From contig CM030365.1 in NCBI GenBank assembly GCA_017893485.1, positions 28,046,289 through 28,110,288 on the forward strand: a DNA stretch of 64,000 bases, read 5' to 3'. The notes beneath the pieces are model-generated. The model searched no databases. It had not been told where the DNA came from and saw only the letters and a list, made by a program, of their open reading frames with translations. Positions 10,201 through 22,266 of this stretch are shown one piece after another. How positions within the stretch are numbered: the first letter of the stretch is position 1; each line of letters begins with the position of its first letter. The translations under genes were made by a program, and so were the position numbers. Source of the stretch: Hemerocallis citrina (lineage: Eukaryota > Streptophyta > Magnoliopsida > Asparagales > Asphodelaceae).

Positions 10201-13200
10201 ACCACCCAACCATCCAATCAAGTTAGAAGGTGGGGCTGACACATTGTCTTATCCTGCTATATCAAAAAGATTAAAAATTGGAAGGCGGGAAAATCATCAA
10301 GCAGAGGCAAAAATCCCAAAATATTCATGGATGTACCATCTAAATATGCATGTTAAAGATAGGGTACAAAATAAAGAAACTGAAACTATATGAAGTGTCT
10401 ACTCAAAACAAAAAGAAAAAGGAATGCTATACAAATGCATTTTTATAAATAAAAAAGTGTAAACATATTAAAGAGGAGATGGATTAGCAGGTACCAGGCA
10501 TATTTCAGAATTCAAAATTAAAAAATAAGGTCATTAAGCATGGAAAAAATGGAGCTCATGCAAATTAATTAATAATAGAAAATAAAGAAGCATACTTGTA
10601 GCCAAGAAGTCCTCTGCTAATGAGTCCAAGAAGTAAAGAACCTTGGAAGAGTGTACTGGGGACTTCCACCAAATCTCCTAAGCCAATTGGATTTGATGAA
10701 AGTAACAAGCCAACGCAAAACATCGAAAAGGAAAGGGCACCACCAGCCAAGGGGCCTGCCAGCGAGATGTCAACCTTTGTCTTCCGATCAGGAAGAACAG
10801 ATTTGAACTACGAAAGTTAATTGAGAAAAATGGAGAATTAAAAGCGAAGTCGTGATAAATAGTTAGAAAAGACTACAACTAGGCTTAAATCCCTTCACTA
10901 TAAATACATAGATCCCAAAGAAAAAAGGGAAAAAGAAAAGGAGGAAAGGGAAAGAAAAGAAGAAATAGTTAGCAAAATAGTTAACTTGCGGATCTAACCG
11001 CAATGAGCACAATCTTCTATAGCTGATTTAGGAATGAAGATTTCAAGCTTAATTAATTGAATGCCATTATAAACTTTTTACAGGATGCAAAAATCAACTA
11101 GAATGCTCTGTGCCTGGTATGGAATTCACTGCATCATTCAAGAGAAGTGAATGTATGATACACTTTACTCCCAGGCTGTCCCAGCACTTGCTTTCACTAT
11201 AGATAGCCTTCAATGAAAGAAAGAGACCACCTCACTTGTTTGCTCTAACTTAGTATTGGAAAACCGCAGAGGAGAGGCAAAAACCTTTTTAAACCAAGAA
11301 ATAAATAACTGAAGTGATTTGATGCCAACAATTAGAACACACAACACAAAAAGAACAGAAAAACTAGAGGAAAACATAGATCAAACCAACTGACAACTAG
11401 ATGATTGAATGCCACGCATGCACACACAAAAAAACAAACAAGCGTTGCACTAAGGATAAGCACATTTTATGGCAAATTTAACTGGGAGACAAGAAACAAA
11501 CAGTTCTCTGATCTGTGAGCAGGTATCCTCTTAACAAATTTATTTAGGAAAAGCGTATACACAAACGAACACTTCACTAATGTAAATACATTTCTTCATG
11601 GCAGATTTAACTGGGAGATAAAGAACAAACAGTTCTGTGATTTGAGTAGTATCTTTTTAACAAAGTGGTATGTGCAGATTTAAGTGGGAGATAAGGAAAT
11701 AAAAAATAAAAAAAACAGTTCATTGATTTGATGAGTATCACTATCTTTCTGATGCATTTGAATCCTCTCAAGTGAAATCATTCACTGGAGGGGTCCAGTG
11801 CTCCATCCAACCACCCGTTAGCTCCATCATAAAGGGGCACAAATTTTGATGCAAGAATGTGTGGCTGGATAGAGTACATGACCTCTCCAGTGAATTAAGT
11901 GGATTCAAATCCCTTTCTAACAAAAGTAGTTTGCCACAACTCACAAGGGCTTTTGATTAGATGTCTGAATAGGTGGCCTCTCTAAGATGATGTAGCAATC
12001 TGAGATCACCAATTTTTGTGCTATTTATGCACGGGAGGTTTTGAACTTTTAATCACCTAAGATTTCCTTTGAGAATTAAACAGAAAAAGTTAAATCCTTT
12101 TCCTTGATATTCCCAAACTTTAATTGTTGATCAGTATGCAAGACCTTAACACTATCCCTTTGAACCCCTTTCTAATAGCCCAATAGTTCTTAAAGCATCA
12201 AGTTGCCTAGGCCCTAGATTGTATGAATAAGAAGATTAACAGAGTAGTTTAGTCCCTAATGGGAAAATAAGCAAATTTTGCAGTTCCTCATATCCTATAT
12301 ATATGTGGTGTAGCGCAGTCTTCAAATAATGTAACTGTGCAGTTCCCCAGGTAAGAAGGCAGTCGGCTGTCCAAGGTTTTTTTCTGAGACACAATTTGCT
12401 TATTATCCCAAGTGGGACAGAAGCACTCAACTAAAGTAAGCAAGGACTTCCCCAATAGAGTTAGCCTTTACTGAATTATATTTAGTTGTCTATGATATTT
12501 AGACTATTAAAGAAAGGTCCAGAAAGTATTGACACGCTGTTGCCCTCATCTAGACCTATATAACAGGGAGCAGCTGTTAATTATGTGTCAAGGTCTAACA
12601 CACCAAAATAGTGAGCCATGACTGTATTACTTAGTGTCAAAGATGATGCCAACCCTTCATGAGTTGTTACCAAATTTATAGCCAAAGTAACTACAGGGGT
12701 CTTAACTCTTAAATATCAGCATAAGCTCACAATACCAATAACAACCTTCCGATTTTTCCTAGATAGATGGAATCTACAGTCTACATTATGCTGAGAAATA
12801 AGATGAAATTTTGCAATAGAAACTCACATTCATCTCCAACAAATCAAAGATGAAAACAGAACCATACTTCCAAACTTTTCCTTTTACTCAAAAATGAAAA
12901 CATTTTGATTAGCTTACTTTACAAAATATACATTTAAAAAACTACAACAGTTCGTTTATACAAATTTCTCGCTAAAGAAGAAAATGCAAGAACCGGAAAG
13001 AAAGTAAAGCTGCAATAAGAAACTTTTAGGAAATAAGTCAAACTGTACCGACTCCAAAAAAAAAAAAAAAGGAATAAAAGAGTAAAAAGAGTATAAAATT
13101 GTTAGTGGAAGCATCAAATGGTGAAAAGGAGGGCGTGGTGACCAACAACGCAGGAAATCATATCAAAGCTGAGATAAGTTATGACAGGATATGGTGCTAA

Positions 13201-15304
13201 GTTGAAGAATCTTCCAATTAAAGAATTACTAGATGATTAGCATGCACACAGCATCTATTTTGCTCAGGATCCGATTTATTGTTCCAAACTTCCAATGCAT
13301 ATAAAAATTATCATCAATTTCCGATGAGACAAATGAAAATGAAAAACACGTGCAATATATATGTTACCACATGATTAGGCACAACCACAACTCTATTACA
13401 ATAGGAAAGATAATTTCAGCAAATTACTGAAGTAAAATAGTAACAACGAATTGAAAATTGTCATATGATCATGGTAACAAAATTCTAGTAACTTTCATTG
13501 CAAGAATCGATGTTATATTATATTCATCAATAAATTTATAATTTTGATTGTAATTTCAGTACGCTTGTTTTCCAAGTCATAAAAAATACACTCACTTGAG
13601 TGATCGCACCAAAACTTCCAAGGGTAATATTTGGGATGAAGTAAGGAATGCCCAGCTTAACTTTCTTTGGAAATGCAGCTAAGAAATGTCCAAACTCCTG
13701 CATGTGCAAAGGTTCAGTGCTTTAGATAAACATATGATGAATTTATACATGGGAAGTTCATAGTTTTTTTAATGGACGGTTCATTGTAATGAGATTGAAA
13801 ATTGCAATATATAAAGAAATAGTGACAGAAGCTCAAGCAGCAGCGCATATAATATTGCTAGATATTGCTAACTCTGGGTTCGTGGGAATGATTTTTCACT
13901 TGAAGCAGGATAGGAAAGACTTTCTGAAGCGCCTGCTTAACAGGATGCAACTTATTTAACCGAATACAGAAGCAAACCTTCGTCATTTAAAGATGTATAT
14001 ACCAAGTTCCTAGACAGTGAGCAAATGGGTACGTATAATATAAGAATTTTTATTTTGGAATCAGTCAAGTTGTCCAGTGCGATAAAAAGAAAATATTTGA
14101 CTAGTAAACCGGGCAGTGTAAAATGTTGGGCTTTACATGTTTCCAATGACCAATGACAGATATGCCCTCTGTGAACAATTTTTATTTTAAATAAATGACA
14201 CAGATGTACATTAAAATAATTTAAAAAACCAGCCTGCCATTGATCAGTATGCAAATTCCAACACTACTAACTGCAAAACTGACAAGATAGTATTCACAAT
14301 GCATAAATGTGCTGTCATGAACAACCTTTAACAACCAGATGTGATTTCTCAACAGCTGAAGAGAAGGAAGAAACATATGTAACAAGGAAACAACAGCGAA
14401 GTAGCAACAAAGGTTGACTATATAGATATTGTATTTACTCCTAAAACTTCAGCAATCAACAAAATAATAAGTTTTCAGGTCCTGGCAAAAGAAGTATCTG
14501 TAGTTCTCAAGATTGCTCAATTGATAATGAACAGGAATATTTTCCCCTCCCGAAAAATAAAAAATATACCATATATATATATTATATATATATATATATA
14601 TATATGAGCAATGCTCCATTGCAAACCACTGAAGCCGTTGTTGGGAAACAACGGCTTCAGGCTTAATATAACATAAACCGTTGTTCCCAACAACGGCTTA
14701 GGTTATAATCTAAGCCATTGTTGGACTCCAACAACGGCTAATCTAAGCCATTGTTGGGAACAACGGCTTAGGTTTATAATCTAAGCCGTTGTTGGGAACA
14801 ACGGCTTTAATAGTTTGCATACCCGTTTACATGTTGCAATGGAGCATTGCCATATATATATTAACTGTAGTTCTCAATATTGCTCAATTGATAATGAACA
14901 GGAATATTTTCCCCTCCCGAAAAATAAAAAATATACCTTTACATATATATATATAGAGAGAGAGATCCCTTCCGTTGTGCACTAGCTTCTGTGTGCACTC
15001 GACATTCGGACCTTCGTATCGATGATCCGAACCGTTCACATTGATCTGCACGTCTAAATTAGTCTAAATATGTAAAATCAAGTCATTTGAAATTCATTTG
15101 CCCATCTATTGAAGTGTTACAAAATTGTATGGCTGAATATTGGGTGTTTTTTATAATGATATGATGTATGGACAAATGAATTTCAAATTACTTAATTTTA
15201 CATATTTAGACTAAATTAGGTGTAGATCAGTGTGAACGGTTCGGATCATCGATACGAAAGTTCGAAAGCCGAGTGCACAATGAAGCTAGTGCACAACGAA
15301 AGGG

Positions 15305-15384
<80 letters not shown>

Positions 15385-16804
15385 AAGAAAGAATAACAAC
15401 AAAGTTGTTAAAAAGATTGAGGTTGAGTATTACATGAAATAGTTGAACACCCAAAACACCATATGCCAGTGGTAAAGCAGATTCCACGAAAGGGAACAAA
15501 AGCTGCATATCTGGTGGTTCAGTAGCATTTGGATCCGTGAAGTATTTTACTACTTCAGGCGGAAGACTAGTTATCTGTAAATACAATTTGGAGCACATTT
15601 ATTGATCACACACATTTATTGATCACACGCTCTACTATCAAATGCTAAGAACAATAGTAACTGAACAGCATACCTGAGATGCAATTCCTAGCTCAACACA
15701 GGAGCCTATAGTCAGAACAAAGAGAAGGAGAGCAATCACATATTGCCAGAGAGAAGTTGGTCTTGGCTCTGATACCTCCTTTCGTAGTAAACCAAAACTT
15801 ACACGGGGCCCACCACGTGGATCTGGACCTTCTGAATTGGGTTCTTCTACCATGAACAAATTGTACTTGTCACCTGTGACTTCGTGGAGTTTCCTTTGAA
15901 GTCTTGCGAAAACCTCCTCCCTCATTCCTCGAAGGTTGCCAAGAAAGAGAATACCTTCCCCAAGGTCACCAAATGGCTCCTCTCTGGTTACCCAAAATGT
16001 TGAGTAGCCAAAAAGCTTGTCTTTAATTAGCTTCACATCAGATGGATCTACCTTCTCCGGACCAAGAAGTTCCATCAGTTTAAATGAGTCAACCTGAAAG
16101 CTACTGTAAACAGGTCCATCCGAAGGCATGCCAGGCGGCTGAAATGAGAAGGAACAGGATATAGTTACAATTACAAAAGCAAACAGTTATATCAAGGAAA
16201 TAATAAAAGGAATCGACTCTGTTGTGAATCATGAAACTCAAAATTATGCCACACTGCAAAGATTTGGCACATCTATAGCACATCGACGGATAATTACAAG
16301 GTGGAGAAATCAGGAAGGAAACAGCAACGAGGATATAATCAAGGACCGTGTGGAGAAATTAGAAAGTAAACATTGATCATGATATCAAGGCTCGAGTGTA
16401 ATATAGGGATGAAAACTTGTTTGCAAAAATAAAGTATAGACTGATGTCAGCCATCATTAAGAGATTACAGTAGAACCTTTTGTTCGAGAAGAATACACCA
16501 AGTAAAAATACTAGATGGTGAAGGATCAGCTATCAAACTATCACTTTCAAGGTTCACCTCAGGATGCCATATTTAGCAAGAAAAAAAGTTCTTAATATAT
16601 TTAATTATCCAACTTTGCTTGTATCTATTAGAATATCTATATAATAAAACACAAAGAAAGCTATCAAGTGGCTCTCATTCAATCCCCCCAAAATCAAAGG
16701 TCCAGATCTAACCTCACAAAACACATTCCCCCCCCCCCCCCAAACAAAAGTTTTCCACCAAAACTCAAATTCAAATCCCGCCAAAACAATTCCTTTATTT
16801 ATTT

Positions 16805-16895
<91 letters not shown>

Positions 16896-19553
16896 TATGG
16901 AAACATGGACTTTAATACCCCAATTTATAAATTTTTTTCAACATATACTAAAGAAAACAAGAACTTTTATTTACAACTAATTATTGTCATACTATTCAAA
17001 CTTGAGCTATATAATTGTTGATTTATTGTTTACAAGGCTTTTCATATGCCGTATCGTTCTGAAGACGTGTCGTAGGCACGTGCCCACGGGCAAATCTAGT
17101 ATATCTACATCCCTCAACCCTTAACCTAACTTTGGAGATTCATTGCACTGTCTTATCAGAGCTATCAAAATTTAAATCTGACGGGAACTTCTCAAACACG
17201 CTTTAAAATTATTGCAGGAAAAAAAAACCACCCTGCACAGCCTAAATTGAAGCCCACAAAATGTAACACCCCGAATTCCAAATACAGGTAATTTGTAGCA
17301 CAACCAGGATCTTTACTTCAGTTTCGTACAAAATTACAAGGAATTTAAAACTTTTTTATTACAATGTTATACTTTACAACACAGCGAAAATTTACGTATA
17401 AAATATAACTTATATCATCAAAATCTTCAATCCTGCAACATCCCTAGATATCAAACTTATGCCCACACCGCTCGCTAATCCGAGTCCTGGAAAACTTGAG
17501 AACTGCGGGCACATCAGTTGCACAACTGACACAAAGTTATAATACAGCAATCATTAACTTTAACAATCATAAACTTGATGCACGAAACAAAAAGTAATAA
17601 TGACAAAGATAAATAAAACAGAAAGTGAATCTAATCTAAGTGTATAAGTGTATGCCATAAAACAGAAATCAAAATGCATAAAACAATGGCATAAAACAAG
17701 TATCCAAGAAAGCAACAAATGCACACAATTCAACTCAAATGCGCACTTATTCGGATTCTATACATCTCATACTACATACGTCTAAGGCAAGCCCTTAACG
17801 TACTCCTCATTTTTGGGTTCAATCCCTCGTTATGCAGACCTAGAACCATGATGAAGATCAAGATTAAAACATACTGTGAGTATTGGTTCTCACCCCGAAA
17901 CTCTGGAGGTCAGACTCCTTCCTCAGATAATTTGGACACTATTTCACTCACATCCGGAAAATAAATGGAGAATACCTCATCCCGTAGGTCACAGTAAAAC
18001 CCTCATCACACGAATGCCCCGTAAGCGTTGCACTCGTCTCGGAACTCTGGAGGTCAGACTCCTTCCTCGGATAATCTAGAGACAATTTCACTCACATCCG
18101 ATAATAAATGGAGATACCTCACCCCGTGGATCACTTTGGGCCCTCATACTCACGTCTGCTCAAGTTTCATCATATCTCCCACATAGTGTCTATCTTTAAG
18201 GTTCATTCATAATAAGTCAGACCTAGAGCTAGTTTATCCTACCGGACATAAACAAATCACTGAGAACGCAAGCCCACACTGGCCACTTCTCACATTTCCA
18301 TTCATCAATCTTGTCGGCACCCTGGGTCTCACTCAGCCTCTAGAATCCGCACAGTCCAAATTTCATAAACTTTCTAGGTTGTCCATAACCTCGTTTATAA
18401 TCATTACAAATTTCATACATTCATATACTCTATTCATCTCGTATTCATTTCATCTGACTAGTCATTCTCAAACAACTAGATAAAATTTTCCAAACTGTTA
18501 TAATAGGACTTCAAAAGCCTCAATTTCAATCAACATCATCTCTGTTATAATATTTCAAATCAAATTACCAACTCTATACTAAAATCGTTCATTCAAACAT
18601 GGAATTTAATCCAAAACAATTGTACCAATTTACATCAAGATAATATTCCTCAAAATCAATTTCTTAATTTTCCCAAGTACTTCCAAAACATTTGTACCGA
18701 TATTCATTAAAGTAATATTCCCCAAAAATTAATTTTTAATTCTCCAAAGACGATATTCCTCAAAATTAATTCTAATTCTCCAAAGACAATATTCCTCAAA
18801 AATCAATATTTAATCCTTCAAATATTCAAAGTTAAATCAAATCTCATAGTTAAATCATTAAATTTTTAGTGGAAATTAACCAAAAATATTTGTACTCATT
18901 TCTATTTATACAAACTTTCAAAAAATACAATTTTCATGTTATAGTACTCAAATATTGGATTTTTAAATAAAAAAACGAAAGCGGTTTTTCCCTGGTTCGA
19001 ACCCGTGACCAAGCATAGAGCCCCACACTCCTCACTCACTAGCCGAGGAGTCCAACCAACCACACTGCTAATTCTCCTCTGGAAATTAAAATGACCCGAA
19101 CTGAAACTCTCAAGCCTATTTTTCTTCATACCCGATATCCAATAACCCACATATACAATTCATGTATCAAAAACCCTCAGATTTAAATAATGGTATAAAA
19201 TTAAAGGCAGTAAGTGATCATCTAAAATTTTCTCTTTTAATTAATCAATCATGAATTTTGTGAGCATACAATAGATTTTAATCATGAATTAAAACTAACT
19301 GTACTCCCTCTAAAATAATTAGCATACCATGCTCTCTACTCCTTTACTTCATAGCAAATCATTTTGCACAAATCATGATACTACAAAACAATCAAAGTTG
19401 GGGAACACACATAATTATATATATTTGCACAATCTATCATGAAAATTACTATACAAAAATTTAGAAAGTTAAGGAACGCCCACCCCAATGATTTCAGAAA
19501 TTGATTGCTCCCAGACTCCAATGAGCATGCTCCCAAATTCGAGATGAAGTGGA

Positions 19554-19591
<38 letters not shown>

Positions 19592-21829
19592 GGGGGGGCC
19601 TTCAAGTGTGCACGCCTCTAATGCGCACGCGCGCTCAGCCGTCCGATCTGCTGCTTCATCACGATCTTGATCTAATGGTTCACATTCTCCCCGCTCATCT
19701 CACTTACAAAGAGGGGGTAGTTTGGGGAATTTCCCCTACCCTCACTTCACATACCCCTCTCCTTCTCTCTCCTTCTCAACTCCTCGTTGCTCTCCTTCTC
19801 TCTCCTTCTCATCGCAACTGAAGAGATTTCTTCCCCCAAATCAAAAGTCTAATCCAAATCAAAACCCTAATCTCTCGCCTCTCTAGCACCGAGTTTCTTC
19901 GCCCCTATCCCCCTACGACACGACGCCATACTAAACCTCCACCGAGCTCCGCCCAGCAACCCTGCCACCCCCAAGGTATTATTTAATCTCTCTCTAACTT
20001 AGGGTTTGAATTGATGATGCTTGGACATGAGATCTATAGAGAAATTTTGTGGGTTTTGCATATGGTTGTCGATTTGGCTTCTGATTTTTTGAAGTAGAGA
20101 TATAATTGTATGTTTGGACATGGGAATTTTGTGGAATTTTGGGTATAGGAGAGGGGGATGGAGATGAAGTTGCGTCAAACTAAAATGTTTGGGACTGCAA
20201 CCACCCATTCTATATATTTTATGGCTATGATGTAATTACACTTGGATGCTTCATTTTGCACTTGCGAATTTGAAGCACTGGCTTCTAAATCTTGGCTAAG
20301 ATGAACTGCTGATTTTGATGCTCATGCTTTGAATTAAATATTTTGGTTATGGCTGTGATGAGAAATGGCCTCTCAAGCTCTTTTGCATAAGATACATAGG
20401 CAGAGAAATGGCTCTGCAAGCTCTTTTGTAGAAGGTACATATGCACAGAAATTCATTTGACTTCCAGTTTAGAAAATGGTTGGTGCATCATATTTGATTA
20501 CACTGGATATTGTTTAAAATTCTGATACTTGGATTACTTGTTCCTTGTATGTGGATTAATAGAGTAGGGGGAAAATGTGTATTAAGTTAGTAGTATATTC
20601 TTTCTCAGTTTGTCTGAAACATAATTAGCAATTAGATATTAATTGTAGGCAATTCAGAGGCAAGACACTTCAATTCCGATTATCTGAATTGAGGGAAGTG
20701 TTTGAATTCGTGGTTATGTTTAGTCCCTTTTTTATTAAGAAATTGGAGGCGTATCTTTCTGATCAAATCAGTTGTTGTGCCAAGTTGCTAATTTTGTTGG
20801 AGACATTTTGTGATAAAAAATTCAATATTATTTTAATCAAATGTGAATGTTCTGAGCTTACAATTTCTTATTGTTATATATGTATATATACTAGATTTGC
20901 CCGTGGGCACGTGCCTACGGCAAGTCTTCAGAACAATACAGCATACGAAAAGTCTTGTAAACAGTAAAACAACAATTATGTAGCTCAAGTTTGAATAGTA
21001 TGACAAGAATTAGTTGTAAATAAAAGTCCATGTTTCCATTGGTATATGTTGAAAAATAATTATAAATGGGGTGTAAAATCCAACTTCTTAGAACGTTGAG
21101 GGTGGAAAATGATTAAATTTAACTGTTGATGAGATATTTGATATTTTCAATGTAACATGAGCAATAAAAAAACATTAAAAATCTGAAAATTAGTTTAGAT
21201 AGTTTACAAATCTGAATTCTGAATTCATCTGAGGATCACTACTAAAGTTAAGATAGTTTACAAGTATGGATTATAAGCTAACAGATAACATTAATATAGG
21301 AGGCAACACTCAGTCATTTCTAATTAAAGAAAGTGAAGCATTTGTCTCTTGCTCTAAAACAGTAGTTCCTGCAGCCAAAAATCATCGAAAAGTTAGTCGG
21401 ATGCCAGATGCCAGAATCCAGATTACGTTTCTACAATCGAAAGAGAAAGGTGGAAGCGAGCAGGAATATGAGGGATTTGGAGCTAGGGTTTCGTCGGATT
21501 CGCTTTTTTTTAGAAGAGCTCCATCAGGTGCGATGAGAGAGTGGGAGAGTAGGGTTTTGATTTAGGGAATTTCGGATTTGGATCAGGGTTTCGAATTGGG
21601 GGAAGAAATCTCTTCAATTGTGATGAGAAGGATAGAGAAGGAGAGCGATGAGGAGATGAGAAGGAGAGAGAAGGAGAGGGGTATGTGAAGTGGGGTAGGG
21701 GAAATCCCCCAAACTACCCCTCTTTGTAAGTGAAATGAGCGGGGAGAATGTGTGAACCATTAGATCAAGATCGTGATGAAGAAGCAGATCGAACGGCTGA
21801 GCACGCGTGCGCACCAGAGGCGTGCGCAA

Positions 21830-21875
<46 letters not shown>

Positions 21876-22221
21876 AATGTTTCGTTGTGCACTAGGCCTC
21901 CGTGTGCACTAGACCTTCCCGCCTTCGTATCAGTGATCTGAACCGTTCACATTGATCTACACGTCTAAATTAGTCTAAATATGTAAAATCAAATTATTTG
22001 AAATTTATTTGCCCATCCATCATGTGACTATAAAAAACAATGATTTTCAGCCATACAATTTTGTACACTTCAATGGATGGGCAAATGAATTTCAAATGAT
22101 TTGATTTTACATATTTAGACTAATTTAGATGTGTAGATCAATGTGAACGGTTCAGATCATCAATACGAAGGCGGAAAGGCCGAATGCATACGAATGCACA
22201 CGGAGGCCTAGTGTACAACGG

Positions 22222-22266
<45 letters not shown>

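Larger units (their letters stand above)
10808..13595 (-). other. EGY2 intron 4
   Basis: A 2.8-kb intron. Its only recognisable contents are a degenerate tandem repeat (11467-11755), a probable small MITE (11751-11912) and a 15-bp A run near 13058. No exon or RNA gene was seen. Confidence 0.6.

Noticed and set aside
14964..15308. Long perfect-looking hairpin that could be a microRNA precursor
   Set aside because: A second copy with the same arms at 21876-22224 and TA borders shows it is a foldback MITE; small RNA production is possible but not evidence of a MIR gene.
15227..15598. 123-codon open frame on the minus strand continuing upstream and downstream of EGY2 exon 3
   Set aside because: Only 15434-15574 is coding; the rest is translation of a microsatellite ([12 protein letters not shown]) and a MITE.
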